From assembly GCF_035605935.1 (NCBI RefSeq), contig NZ_DATNGK010000289.1, positions 1-48,107 on the forward strand: 48,107 bases of DNA, read 5' to 3'. The DNA is from Actinocrinis sp035605935 (GTDB lineage Bacteria; Actinomycetota; Actinomycetes; Streptomycetales; Catenulisporaceae). Numbering within the stretch: position 1 is the stretch's first letter; every line of letters begins with the position of its first letter. The translations under genes were made by a program, and so were the position numbers. The notes under the pieces were generated by a model that was not told the DNA's origin, searched no databases, and saw only the letters and a program-made list of their open reading frames with translations. Below are positions 23,973 through 34,450 of this stretch, piece after piece.

Positions 23973-25856
23973 CTACTTGGTGAAGTACCAGTCCTCGGGG
24001 TTCAGGCCGAACTGGGTCAGCGTCTCGAACGAGGCGGCCGGGCCGGAGATGTTGGTCTTCCAGGCGTAGATCCGGTCCTCGTTCGGCTGGAAGATGCCCG
24101 GCTGGTCGGCGGTGACCGCGGCCAGTTCCTTCTGGATCGCGTTCGGGTCCGTCGAGTTGAGCGAGGCGTTGATCAGCGTGTCCAGCGCCGGGTCGGAGAA
24201 GCCGCCCTGGTTGTACGAGCCGCCGGTGTTGAACAGGTTGTCGGTCGACGGGTAGGTGCCGTTGGTGAAGCCGCCGAAGTCTCCGGCGCCCCAGTTGGCG
24301 TTGTTCTTCGGCGAGCTGGGCACCGACTCGTTCGCGATGATGTTGTTGAACGTGTCGGACTTGAGCGTGACGTTGACGCCGATCTTCTTCAGGTTGCCCA
24401 CCCACGAGGTGACCAGGGCGGTGGTCGCCGCCTTGGACGAGGTGTAGTAGAGCACGAAGGAGATGTCCTGGCCGGCCGTGATGCCCGCGCCGCACTGGTT
24501 GGCGCCGGTACCCGGGCTGGCGCAGGTGGTCTTGCCGTTCGGCACGACGGTCCAGCCGTGGTCCTTGAGCAGCTTGGTCGCGGCGTCCACCGAGAACGGG
24601 AACGGGTTGGTCAGCGCGTTGGCCGGCGTGTACGGCGACTGCGGGGCGACCGGCACGGAGCCGTAGGCCGGCGCGGCGGCGCCGTGGTAGATGCCCTTGA
24701 TCTCAGCGTCTTCGTCCTGCAGGTGCGCGAAGGCCTGGCGCACGTAGAGCTGGCCGATGACCTTGTCGAAGTTGTCGGTGGTGTCCTTGAAGTTGTAGTA
24801 GATGTAGTTGAAGCCGAAGTCCGGCAGTCCGTAGACCGCGTACTGCTTCGCGGTCAGCTTGCCGGTCTGGGTGTAGTCCTTCGACGGGACGTAGCCGACG
24901 TCGAGGTTGCCGGCGAGCAGGTCGTTGAACTCGGCGTCGTCAGAGGTGTACGACAGCTCGTCGAGCTCGGCGATGTGCGGCTTGCTCGCGCCGGTGTAGG
25001 CGGTGTTCGCCTTGAAGTTGGCCGCGCCGGTGGAGGCGTTGTAGTAGCTGATCTTGAACGGGCCGTCCACGGTCTGCCACAGCGGGTCGGTCTGGTAGGT
25101 CGACAGGCTGGCGGACTGCTTGGCCAGGAAGTCGTAGATCGCCTTGGCGTTGGCCGGGTTCGTGTAGTCGAGCGTGGCGCCGTTCTCGGAGGTCTTCGCC
25201 CAGGCCTTGGCCGGCATCGGAATGATCAGGCCGAGCTCGGAGTCCAGGACCCAGGTCGGGTTGTACACCTTGTCGAAGGTGAAGCTGATCGTGTTCGCGT
25301 CGGTCGCCGTCATGTTCGTGACGTTGTCCGGGAACTGGCCCGGGGTGTAGTTGCCCGAGTTCGCGGCGTTCTCCTTCACCGCGGCCTTGAGCTCGTCGAC
25401 GTAGAAGATCACGTCCGCGGTGGTGACCGGCGAGCCGTCGGACCAGGTGTACTTGCCGTTCAGCTTGATCGTGAAGGTCTTGCCGTCTGCGGACACCGTC
25501 GGGGCCGCGTCGGTCATCGACTTGCTGTAGTCGATCGTGGGGACGGCGCCCTTCGGACCCCAGAACAGCGGCCGCCAGCTGAGCTGGTTGAACTGGTTGA
25601 TGTCGTAGACCGAGGAGTTCGCCGCGGTCACGATCGGCAGGATGTTGTTCGGGTCCTGACCGGCGTCCTGGGCGATCTTGAGGGTGCCGCCCTCCTTGAC
25701 AGTGTTCGACTGCGCCGGGATGGATCCGAAGGCGTAATTCGCCGCGACCTTGACCTGGGGCTTGGACGCGCCCGAAGAAGAGCACGCGGAGAGCGCGAGC
25801 GCGCCGGAAGCGAATACCGCCCCCGCCGCCAACCAGCGGGAGTTCTTCATAGTCAT
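23973..25856 (-). CDS. Oligopeptide-type ABC importer binding lipoprotein (SBP family 5), 627 aa
   Basis: This is a surface-anchored substrate-binding protein. The signal peptide MTMKNSRWLAAGAVFASGAL leads to the lipobox ALSAC. The mature part shows family-5 marks: GGTLKIAQDAGQDPNNILPI near the start, SADGKTFTIKLNGKYTWSDGSPVTTADVIF in the middle, then LPDFGFNYIYYNF and QLYVRQAFAHLQD. ATG 25856 is used, with GGGATCAGG before it; ATG 25850 is two codons later. It is the first gene of its operon and starts after a 350-base gap from the second operon. The bound ligand may be peptides or, as in some family members, oligosaccharides. Confidence 0.93.
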   Translation of the reverse strand: MTMKNSRWLAAGAVFASGALALSACSSSGASKPQVKVAANYAFGSIPAQSNTVKEGGTLKIAQDAGQDPNNILPIVTAANSSVYDINQFNQLSWRPLFWGPKGAVPTIDYSKSMTDAAPTVSADGKTFTIKLNGKYTWSDGSPVTTADVIFYVDELKAAVKENAANSGNYTPGQFPDNVTNMTATDANTISFTFDKVYNPTWVLDSELGLIIPMPAKAWAKTSENGATLDYTNPANAKAIYDFLAKQSASLSTYQTDPLWQTVDGPFKISYYNASTGAANFKANTAYTGASKPHIAELDELSYTSDDAEFNDLLAGNLDVGYVPSKDYTQTGKLTAKQYAVYGLPDFGFNYIYYNFKDTTDNFDKVIGQLYVRQAFAHLQDEDAEIKGIYHGAAAPAYGSVPVAPQSPYTPANALTNPFPFSVDAATKLLKDHGWTVVPNGKTTCASPGTGANQCGAGITAGQDISFVLYYTSSKAATTALVTSWVGNLKKIGVNVTLKSDTFNNIIANESVPSSPKNNANWGAGDFGGFTNGTYPSTDNLFNTGGSYNQGGFSDPALDTLINASLNSTDPNAIQKELAAVTADQPGIFQPNEDRIYAWKTNISGPAASFETLTQFGLNPEDWYFTK

Positions 25857-26149
25857 GGCCTGATCCCAACTCCTCAACGAGACTGGCACGCGGGCGAACC
25901 CGACGGCCTTATTGATCCCCGGACGATTGATCCCCGGACACTGACACCGACCAAAGTCGCCGTCTGCGACACAGCCTGATAGTGGTTACCCGGTGCTGTC
26001 CAGAGCCTGCAGATCAAGAACCAATTACGTTAAGGCGCAGCAATAGAAACGGCATTTCCGTCCCGTTACGCGTTCGGGCAGAACGCGTCAATAGGGTCCG
26101 CGAGATATAGGGAAAACCCTCGGTGGAACGGAAAGACGAATTCACCCCC
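25857..26149. other. Promoter region of the first ABC operon
   Basis: No gene is visible. The region is more A/T-rich than its surroundings around 26015-26125, as expected of a promoter, and holds the short direct repeat at 25911-25939. No GAGCGCTC operator is present. Confidence 0.5.
25911..25939. repeat. Direct repeat ATTGATCCCCGGAC, two copies, 15-bp period
   Basis: Two exact 14-bp copies are separated by one base, 55 to 83 bases upstream of the binding-protein start codon. It could be a regulator site or a chance slip product in the leader. Confidence 0.8.
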
Positions 26150-26185
26150 GGGTGTGACGCCCGATCACTCGTCGGGCGTACACCC
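26150..26185. terminator. Terminator of the second oligopeptide ABC operon
   Basis: GGGTGTGACGCCCGA pairs with TCGGGCGTACACCC (one bulged G) around a 7-base loop, 20 bases past the stop of the DppF-like ATPase. It shows that the two importer operons end separately. Confidence 0.88.
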
Positions 26186-26204
26186 AGCAGGATATGACGT
26201 CGCG

Positions 26205-27241
<1,037 letters not shown>

Positions 27242-27245
<4 letters not shown>

Positions 27246-28327
27246 AGGTGCGGCCGGATTTCCTCGTTGAAGATCTGCTTGCGATCGGCGGACGACATGT
27301 GACAGGCGACCAGGTGCCGCGGGTCGACCGGGCGCAGCTGCGGCACCTCGGTCTCACTGCGGCCGTGGTTGCGGACGGCGAACGCGCAGCGGGGGTGGAA
27401 CGGGCAGCCGGACGGCACATTGATCAGCGACGGCGGAGTGCCCGGAATCGGCAGCAGCCGCTCGAGCACGGGGCGGTCCAGGCGCGGCATCGAGCCGAGC
27501 AGACCCCAGGTGTAAGGGTGCTGCGGTTCGGTGAACACGGTCTTGGCCGGGCCGTACTCGATGGCCTTGCCCGCGTACATGACCATGATGTTGTCCGCGA
27601 GTTCCGCGACCACGCCCAGGTCGTGCGTGATGATGATCAGAGCGCTGTTGAACTCCTGCTGCAGGTCGCGCATCAGGTCCAGGATCTGCGCCTGCACCGT
27701 CACGTCGAGCGCCGTGGTCGGCTCGTCCGCGATCATCAGTTGCGGGTCGCACACCAGGGCCATGGCGATCATCGCGCGCTGGCGCATACCGCCGGAGAAC
27801 TGGTGCGGATAGTCGTCCACGCGCGAGGTCGGCTGCGGAATGCCGACCCGGTCGAGCATTTGAATCGCGCGCTGGCGTGCCTCGCTCTTGGAGGCCTTGT
27901 GGTGCACCCGGTACGCCTCGGCGATCTGGTCGCCGACCTTGTAGTAGGGGTGTAGCGAGGAGAGCGGGTCCTGGAAGACCATCGCCACCTTCTCGCCGCG
28001 CAACGCCCGCAGCTCCGCCGCGTCGGCGTGCACCAGTTCCTGGCCGTCCAGCCAGATCTCGCCGGACATCAGGGCCCCGCCGCGGCCGCGCTTGTTGGCG
28101 CGCTTGTGCAGGCCCATCAGCGAGAGGGAGGTGACCGACTTGCCGGAGCCGGACTCGCCCACGATGCCGAGGGTCTGCCCGCGCTCGAGCTTGAAGTTGA
28201 TCCCGTCCACCGACTTGACCAGGCCGTCGTCGGTCTGGAAGTGCACCTTCAGGTCCCGCACGTCCAGGAACGCGGCCGGTCCCTCCAGCGTCGATTCGGA
28301 GATCGGGAACTCCTGGTCCGTGGTCAT
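27242..28327 (-). CDS. Oligopeptide-type ABC importer ATPase, DppD-like, 361 aa
   Basis: Walker A is GESGSGKSVTSLSLMG (about residue 60). The signature is FSGGMRQRAMIAMAL, Walker B LMIADEPTTALD and the switch ITHDLGVV; the tail motif is PSGCPFHPRCAFAVRNHG, which retains fewer Cys than its partner. The start ATG 28327 (MTTDQEF) overlaps the permease stop by four bases. The same frame stays open far upstream through the permease gene in a meaningless translation, so a longer call would be wrong. It overlaps the DppF-like gene by four bases. Confidence 0.94.
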
Positions 28328-29325
28328 CCAAGCCTCACTCGCGGGTCGAGCACTCCGTAGAGCAGGTCCACAATCAAGTTGGCGGCGACGATGAAGAAGC
28401 TCGCCATGAGCGTGACGCCCATGACCACCGGGATGTCGCTGCGGCCGATAGCGTCCACCGCGTCGAAGCCGATCCCGTGGAACCCGAAGATCTTCTCGGT
28501 GACCACCGCGCCGCCGAGCAGGTAGCCGAAGTCGAGGCCGAACATGGTGATGATCGGGGTGTAGATGGCGCGCATGGCGTGCTTGCCGACCACGTTCCAC
28601 TCCGGCAGGCCCTTGGACCGCGCGGTGCGCACGTAGTCCTCGTTGAGCGTGTCGAGCATGGTGGATCTGGTGATTCGGGCATAAGCGGCGGCGGAGATGA
28701 ACGCCAGGACCGCGCACGGCCAGAAGATGTTCAGCGCCCAGTTCCAGGGGTTCTGGGTGAACGGCACGTACTGGATCTGGTCCATGAAGTGCAGCTGGTA
28801 CTGCACCAGCAGCGCGACCACCAGGGCGGTGAAGTTCACCGGCATCGAGATTCCGGCCAGCGCCACCACGATGATCGAGCGGTCGGCGAGCCGGCCCTTG
28901 TTCAGTGCCGCGACGACGCCGCCGAGGACGCCGAAGAACAGCCACAGCGCCGCGGCACCGATGGCCAGGGAGAAGGTGACCGGGAAGTCGGCGATCAGCT
29001 TCGGCCACACCAGCTGGCTGGTGATGTACGAGTAGCCGAGGCAGGGGGCCGGGCAGCTGAGCGCCACCGAACCGTTGCCGAAGGTGCGCCCGGTGAAGAT
29101 CCCGGTGAAGTAGTTCCAGTACTGCACGACCAGCGGCTGGTTGAAGCCGAGCTTCTGGCCGATGGCCGCGACCGTGGCCGGGGTCTGGCCCTTGCCGGCG
29201 TACGTGGCGGCGAGGTTCTCGCCGAACCACTGCGGCATCACGTAGGAGATGATGAATGTAATGATGCTGACGACAATGATGACCAGCGCGGCCTGGAAGA
29301 GTCGTCTAAGGATGTAAGCGAACAC
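28324..29325 (-). CDS. Oligopeptide-type ABC importer permease, DppB-like, 333 aa
   Basis: The start MFAYILRRLFQAALVIIVVS is the usual DppB first helix. A periplasmic loop (KLGFNQPLVVQYWNYFTGI) is followed by five helices. The ATPase-contact loop is EDYVRTARSKGLPEWNVVGKHAM, and the ending is DLLYGVLDPRVRLG. GTG start; the stop overlaps the next gene by four bases. It lacks the second type of permease next to it: the DppC-like gene is at 31321, on the other side of the binding-protein gene. Confidence 0.93.
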   Translation of the reverse strand: MFAYILRRLFQAALVIIVVSIITFIISYVMPQWFGENLAATYAGKGQTPATVAAIGQKLGFNQPLVVQYWNYFTGIFTGRTFGNGSVALSCPAPCLGYSYITSQLVWPKLIADFPVTFSLAIGAAALWLFFGVLGGVVAALNKGRLADRSIIVVALAGISMPVNFTALVVALLVQYQLHFMDQIQYVPFTQNPWNWALNIFWPCAVLAFISAAAYARITRSTMLDTLNEDYVRTARSKGLPEWNVVGKHAMRAIYTPIITMFGLDFGYLLGGAVVTEKIFGFHGIGFDAVDAIGRSDIPVVMGVTLMASFFIVAANLIVDLLYGVLDPRVRLG

Positions 29326-29347
29326 TGATATCGGCCGGTTCCGGCAC

Positions 29348-29378
29348 GGGGGCGGATCTCGATCGGAGATCCGCCCCC
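29348..29378. terminator. Hairpin after the second binding-protein gene (attenuator)
   Basis: GGGGGCGGATCTC and GAGATCCGCCCCC form a 13-bp perfect stem with the loop GATCG, between the binding-protein stop (29453) and the permease-B start (29325). It probably limits expression of the downstream genes relative to the binding protein. Confidence 0.88.
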
Positions 29379-29452
29379 ACGCCGCCCTACGCCTTCACCT
29401 GCTTCCAGTTCTGCTCGCGAAAGGAGGGTTTACCTTCCGGCCGTGGCCGGAC

Positions 29453-31252
29453 TCAGGATCCGGCGTGGCCCAGCGCAGCCAGGTCGACCTCGCCGTTGTA
29501 GGCCTGCGTGATGTAGTAGTTCGTCACGTTCTTGCCGCGGGCGATCAGCAGGCTGTCGAAGCCGTACGGGATGTACACGGCGTCGGACATGACCTGCGCG
29601 TCGACCTTGGCGCCCAGCGTGGCGTTCTGCGACGGGTCGGTGTTGGCCTTCATCTGGTCCAGCAGGCCGTTGACCACCGGGTCGTTCAGGCGGCCGTAGT
29701 TCGAGCCGCTGCTGGTCGCCGAGAGCAGGCGGCCGTCGGTGATCTGCGAGAAGAACGCGAACGGGGAGGGCCAGTCCGGGCCCCAACCAGCCGCACCGAG
29801 ACCGAAGCCCTTGCTCTTCATCACGTCGGGACGCTGCAGGTTCTGGCTGTAGTACTTCGAGCCCTCAACCTGCGTGATGTTGGTGGTGATGCCGACACGG
29901 GACAGCGCGTTCTGCAGCGCGGTGGCGAAGCCGGGGCCCTTACCGGTGTTCACGGTGATGATGCCGGTGGAGAAGCCGTTCGGCTGACCACAGGCCTGCA
30001 ACTCCTGCTTGGCCATGGTCACGTCGCCCTTGGAGTCCGGACCGGTCGGGTACGGGTTGGCGTTCGTGTGACCCTGCACGCCCGGAGGCAGCATGGTGTT
30101 GGCCAGCTTGGCACCGGCGATCTCGCCGCCACGCGCGTTGACCAGGTCGACCTTGTTGAGCGCGTAGGCCACGGCCTTGCGGCAGTGGATGTTGTTGAAC
30201 GGCGCGACGTCCTGGTCGATCGTGACGTACCGGGTGGCGTTGGCCGCCGGGTTGTCCGTGTACTTCTTCTTCGCCGGGTTGCTCAGCACCGCGGCCACGT
30301 CGGCGGGCTGCAGGCCACCGCCGTCGTACTCGGCGTCGACCGTGCCGGCCAGGATGGCGGCGTCCAGCCCGTTCGGGTCCCAGTCGGTCTTGACCGTGAT
30401 CTTGTCCGGCAGGGCCGGGTCATTCGGGTCGCTGGCCGCGGACCAGTTCGGGTTACGGGCCAGGTCGATCGTCTTGCCCGCGACGTACGAGGTGATCTCG
30501 TACGGGCCGCTGGAGACCACGTGCGTGTTGTAGTTCAGGCCGCCGGTCGACGCGTTCTGGTCCACGTCGATCGGGACCGGCGCGGTCTGCGGCATGGTCA
30601 GCACGTAGGGGAACTCGCCGTACTTGCTCACCAGGTGGAACACCAGGGTGGTGTCGTCCGGGGTGTCCACGCCGGTCAGGCCGAGGTGGTCCGCCGCCTT
30701 GTCCTTGTACGGACCCGGGTACTTGCCGTCGGTCAGCAGCGAGGAGAAGTACTCGGGGCCGGCCGGGTTCACCGAGTCGAGCGCGTAGGAGCGCTCGATC
30801 GCGTACTTGACTTCCTTGGAGGTGATCGGCTCGCCGTTGGAGAACTTCTGGCCGGAGCGGATCTTCACCGTCCAGGTCAGACCGTCCGCCGAGGAGGTCG
30901 GAGCCGCGGCCGCGAGGCCGGGAACCAGCTGCGTCGACTGGGCGCCGGGCGCACCGATCTTGTAGGTCATCAGGGTACGCGCGTAGTACCGGGAGAAGTT
31001 CCAGGAGTACGCGTAGTACTGGTTGACCGGGTCCACCGAGTCAAGGTCCTGCGAGCCGCCGAGAACGAGCGTACCGCCCTTGTGCGTGGAGGGATTCACC
31101 ACGCCGGTGACACCGTAATTGAACTTGATCGTGTCGGCAGGATTGGCGGAACCGCCGCTGCTGCCGCCCTTGCTGCTACTGCATGCGGTAGCGACCGACG
31201 CGACTAGCGCGGCCGCCGCGGCCGCCGCGGCGATCTTGGTTGTACGCTGCAT
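29453..31252 (-). CDS. Oligopeptide-type ABC importer binding lipoprotein (SBP family 5), 599 aa
   Basis: The signal peptide MQRTTKIAAAAAAAALVASV leads to the lipobox VATAC, followed by a Ser/Gly-rich linker. Family-5 marks include HKGGTLVLGGSQDLDSVDPV at the start, GLTWTVKIRSGQKFSNGEPITSKEV, the central VAPFNNIHCRKAVAYALNKVDLV and the late YIPYGFDSLLIARG. ATG 31252 is chosen because it gives a clean lipoprotein signal; upstream residues in the open frame are Arg/Pro/Gly noise. The gene sits between the DppC-like permease (transcribed first) and the DppB-like permease, an unusual order. Confidence 0.93.
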   Translation of the reverse strand: MQRTTKIAAAAAAAALVASVATACSSSKGGSSGGSANPADTIKFNYGVTGVVNPSTHKGGTLVLGGSQDLDSVDPVNQYYAYSWNFSRYYARTLMTYKIGAPGAQSTQLVPGLAAAAPTSSADGLTWTVKIRSGQKFSNGEPITSKEVKYAIERSYALDSVNPAGPEYFSSLLTDGKYPGPYKDKAADHLGLTGVDTPDDTTLVFHLVSKYGEFPYVLTMPQTAPVPIDVDQNASTGGLNYNTHVVSSGPYEITSYVAGKTIDLARNPNWSAASDPNDPALPDKITVKTDWDPNGLDAAILAGTVDAEYDGGGLQPADVAAVLSNPAKKKYTDNPAANATRYVTIDQDVAPFNNIHCRKAVAYALNKVDLVNARGGEIAGAKLANTMLPPGVQGHTNANPYPTGPDSKGDVTMAKQELQACGQPNGFSTGIITVNTGKGPGFATALQNALSRVGITTNITQVEGSKYYSQNLQRPDVMKSKGFGLGAAGWGPDWPSPFAFFSQITDGRLLSATSSGSNYGRLNDPVVNGLLDQMKANTDPSQNATLGAKVDAQVMSDAVYIPYGFDSLLIARGKNVTNYYITQAYNGEVDLAALGHAGS

Positions 31253-31320
31253 TCCGTGAATGCCCCTTTCAGGACTGCGCAACGGAGGGGTGTTCTGTTG
31301 GAAAACCGGAACGGTCGCTT

Positions 31321-32310
31321 CTAGCGGCCGGCCCGGGGGTCTAGGGCGTCGCGCAGGCCGTCTCCGAAGAGGTTGAAGGCGAGCACGGTGAGGAACACGG
31401 CGAGTCCGGGGACCAGCATGAAGGCCGGGTCGACCTGGTAGAAGTCCACGGCCGTGGAGAGCATCTGCCCCCACGAGGCGTTCGGCGGCGGGGTGCCGAC
31501 GCCAAGGAAGGAGAGATAGGCCTCGAGCACGATGTTCGCTGGGATCGCCAACGAGGTGTACACCAGGATCGGGCTGGCAAGGTTGGGCAGGATCTCGCGG
31601 AAGATGATCCGGCTCGGGCGGGCGCCCAGGACGCGGGCCGCGTCGACGAACTCACGATCGCGCAGCGAGAGCACGAGGCCGCGGATGAGCCGGGCCTGAT
31701 ACGCCCAGCTGAAGATGCCGATGACGGCGATCATGACCACCAGGTGCACGCCGTAGGCGCCGAGGCCGAAGGCCTGGCTGGGGATGATCGAGCCGATGGC
31801 GATCAGGAAGATCAGGATCGGGAAGGCCAGGAACACGTCGGTGATCCGGGAGAGGATCCCGTCGGTCCAGCCGCCGAAGTAGCCGGCCACGGAGCCGATG
31901 ATGATGCCGAAGACCATCTGCAGCGCGGTCGCGGCCAATGCCACGATGAGGCTGGGCCGCACGCCGATGACGATGCGGGCGAACAGGTCCCGGCCGTTGA
32001 CGGGCTCGAGACCGAAGGGGTGATTAAAGCTCATTCCGCCGCGCGCACCGTACGGCAGCAGGGAACCCGGGTCGACCAGGTTGCCGTTGAACTGGTTGGG
32101 ATCGAGGCCCATCGCATGGTTGATGACGTCGGCGAAGATCGCCAGCAGAATCAGCAGCGCGATGAACGCGCCGCTGGCCATGGCGAGTTTGTCGCGCTTG
32201 AGCCGGTCCCAGGCGATCCGGCCCAGGGAGCGACCCTCGATCGGGTTTCCCGGGATCGCCGGTATACCCACTTCGGCGGCTTCGTCAGCCGCCGTGTTCG
32301 GCACAGTCAT
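31321..32310 (-). CDS. Oligopeptide-type ABC importer permease, DppC-like, 329 aa
   Basis: An N-terminal cytoplasmic arm (1-45) leads to a first helix (LAMASGAFIALLILLAIFADVI). A periplasmic loop (GARGGMSFNHPFGLEPVNGRDLFARIVIG) is the OppC_N-type region, and five helices follow. The ATPase-contact loop is REFVDAARVLGARPSRIIFREIL, and the ending is FNLFGDGLRDALDPRAGR. It is the first gene of the second operon, ahead of the binding protein. An A/T-richer promoter region lies upstream. Confidence 0.92.
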   Translation of the reverse strand: MTVPNTAADEAAEVGIPAIPGNPIEGRSLGRIAWDRLKRDKLAMASGAFIALLILLAIFADVINHAMGLDPNQFNGNLVDPGSLLPYGARGGMSFNHPFGLEPVNGRDLFARIVIGVRPSLIVALAATALQMVFGIIIGSVAGYFGGWTDGILSRITDVFLAFPILIFLIAIGSIIPSQAFGLGAYGVHLVVMIAVIGIFSWAYQARLIRGLVLSLRDREFVDAARVLGARPSRIIFREILPNLASPILVYTSLAIPANIVLEAYLSFLGVGTPPPNASWGQMLSTAVDFYQVDPAFMLVPGLAVFLTVLAFNLFGDGLRDALDPRAGR

Positions 32311-32852
32311 CGTGGTGTGACGTCCTCGTCGTTCGCGGTGGAACCCGTCGGGACCAGGTTGGTAAGCGGTATGCGGATCTTACGTGCTTACTCCGGGCCT
32401 GCCGGTCCGGGGTCGTGCTGCTCAGCCGCATTCCTCGGATGTGATCCGATTGTGCGACATGATGGGACAAATCCCGCAATCGGGGTGGGCGACGGCCAAA
32501 TTACGCAGGCCAGGGTGCCCTGAGCGACGGATTCTGCGGTCCGCGCCGTCCCTGATCGCGGGAATTCCTACCATGCCCCGTCTGGGAGAACAATCCTCGG
32601 CGTTGCTTCCCGGCGGAACACCCGTGCGGCAATGTGTGTCCGAACTGTGATGGAACCCGTACCTCTCCGAGTTCCAAGGCGGTTGTTGTCCTGATCATCC
32701 CATACTCGCTGTATGTGGTTGTTCATGCAGCTGTGACAACAGCTTCAACCGCGCCGACCAAAGTCGGAGTGCATCGTGGCCGAATTGTTGTCAGACCCGT
32801 GCCGCTTGGTCACCCAAGGAGCCCAGCTCCGGGCGGGTTACGCTGGTGAGCC
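32311..32852. other. Divergent promoter region between the importer operon and the flavoprotein gene
   Basis: No gene was found in 540 bases. The stretch should hold promoters for the minus-strand importer operon and the plus-strand flavoprotein. A loose inverted repeat (GTTGT ... ACAAC, 32717-32740) lies in its right half. I saw no familiar operator or RNA gene. Confidence 0.5.
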
Positions 32853-34310
32853 GTGATCAGTTCTCCTGCGGCGGCACCGCTATCGCATCACCCGTTCGAG
32901 GCACCGGTACGGCCGGATGGCGTCAAGCCGATTTCGGCGGCGGCAGGCGAATCGCGTGCTGCTCGTGAATCGAGCCCAGCGCGCGAATCGAGCGCGCAGC
33001 AGGAATCAGGGGACGTGACCGAATCTCGCGGTGCACAGCAATCCGGAGCGGTACGGGAATCCGGCACCGAGCCGAACACCGCGGCGGCCGAATCCGCTTC
33101 GCTGCGGGACACGGTATGGGACGTGGCTGTGGTCGGCGCCGGCCCGGCCGGAGCGAGCGCCGCCCGCGAGGCGGCACTGGCCGGAGCGCAGGTCGTCCTG
33201 CTCGATCGGGCTACCTTTCCCCGATATAAGACCTGCGGCGGCGGCCTGATCGGCCTGTCCCGCGAGGCGCTGCCCGAAGGCTTCGAACTGCCGGTCCAGG
33301 AGTGGATCGACGCGATCACGTTCACTCAGCAAGGGCGCAAGGAGCGGACTAAGCGCGACCGGAACGGCGGCATGCTGGCGCTGGTCAATCGCACGGACTT
33401 TGACCACGCGCTGGTCAAGGCGGCGGTGGAGGCTGGGGTCGAGCTGCGTGAGGGCGTCGTGGTGACCGGGGTCGAACAGGCCGAAGCGCCGGAAATGAGC
33501 ACGGAAGACCCAGTGCAGGACCTAGCAGCGGCGGTATCGCTGACGCTCGCGGACGGGTCGCGGGTGCGTGCTCGTGCAGTGGTCGGCGCGGACGGCTCGG
33601 CCAGCCGAGTGGCCCGCCATGTCGGCGTGACCTGCCGTCAGGTGGACCTCGGCTTGGAGGCGGAGATCCCGGTGCCGCCGCAGATCGCGGCGCGCTGGGC
33701 CGGTCGGGTGCTGATCGACTGGGGACCGGTGCGCGGTTCGTACGGATGGGTCTTCCCGAAAGGCGATGCACTGACGGTCGGCGTGATCGCGGCGCGTGGC
33801 GGGGGCGAGGAGACCCGGGCGTACTACCGGCAGTTCATCGAACAGCTCGGACTTGCCGGACTGCCGGCCGCGCAGGACTCCGGTCATCTGACCCGCTGCC
33901 GCACCGCGGAATCGCCGCTCTGCCGCGGGCGGGTGCTGGTGGCCGGCGACGCGGCCGGTCTGCTGGACCCATGGACCCGCGAGGGCATCTCCTACGCGCT
34001 GCGTTCCGGTCGCCTGGCTGGGCAGGCGGCGGCCCGGATGGCCGCCGCGGGGCCGCCTTCTGAAGGGCAGGCGGTTGCCGAAGCCGCCGCCGAGTACGCC
34101 GCCGAGGTCGAGGCACTACTCGGCGTCGAGATGGCGGCCGGCGAGCGGCTGCTCGCGGCCTTCGAGAAACGCCCCGGCTTCTTTCACGCGGCGGTCACCA
34201 CGCTGCCGGTCGCCTGGCGTGCGTTCGCAGAGGTCTGCCACGGCCGGACCACCTTCGCCGAGCTGTTGCGCTCGCGCGCCGCCCAGGCCGCACTGCGCGC
34301 CATTTCCTAG
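32853..34310 (+). CDS. Geranylgeranyl-reductase-family FAD oxidoreductase, 485 aa
   Basis: A flavoprotein that probably saturates double bonds of polyprenyl chains (menaquinone or lipids); MenJ-like activity is possible. The FAD-binding GAGPAG lies at residues 95-100, then VVLLDRATFPRYKTCGGGLIG, a hallmark of this family, RVAVGADGSASRVARHVG in the middle, and the second FAD motif VLVAGDAAGLLDPWTREGISYALRSGRLAG. Residues 30-85 form an unusual low-complexity arm rich in Ser/Glu/Ala with ESS and RES repeats. GTG 32853 follows GGTGAG. A shorter protein starting inside the arm is possible. It is followed by a regulator gene at 34451. Confidence 0.88.
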   Translation: MISSPAAAPLSHHPFEAPVRPDGVKPISAAAGESRAARESSPARESSAQQESGDVTESRGAQQSGAVRESGTEPNTAAAESASLRDTVWDVAVVGAGPAGASAAREAALAGAQVVLLDRATFPRYKTCGGGLIGLSREALPEGFELPVQEWIDAITFTQQGRKERTKRDRNGGMLALVNRTDFDHALVKAAVEAGVELREGVVVTGVEQAEAPEMSTEDPVQDLAAAVSLTLADGSRVRARAVVGADGSASRVARHVGVTCRQVDLGLEAEIPVPPQIAARWAGRVLIDWGPVRGSYGWVFPKGDALTVGVIAARGGGEETRAYYRQFIEQLGLAGLPAAQDSGHLTRCRTAESPLCRGRVLVAGDAAGLLDPWTREGISYALRSGRLAGQAAARMAAAGPPSEGQAVAEAAAEYAAEVEALLGVEMAAGERLLAAFEKRPGFFHAAVTTLPVAWRAFAEVCHGRTTFAELLRSRAAQAALRAIS

Positions 34311-34450
34311 GGCGCCGCCGGATCGCGGGGTCGCTCTGCCCATCTAGGCGGCCGCTTGGCACAATGAGTACGAGGTCTGTGACGCTCGCCCGTTCGAGCC
34401 GCCGCCCTCGTCGTCATGCCGGAACTACTGGGTCGATTGGCGGATCGGTC

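Noticed and set aside
32634..32849. A 71-residue plus-strand frame before the flavoprotein gene
   Set aside because: It lacks a ribosome site and coding bias and fills the expected promoter region.
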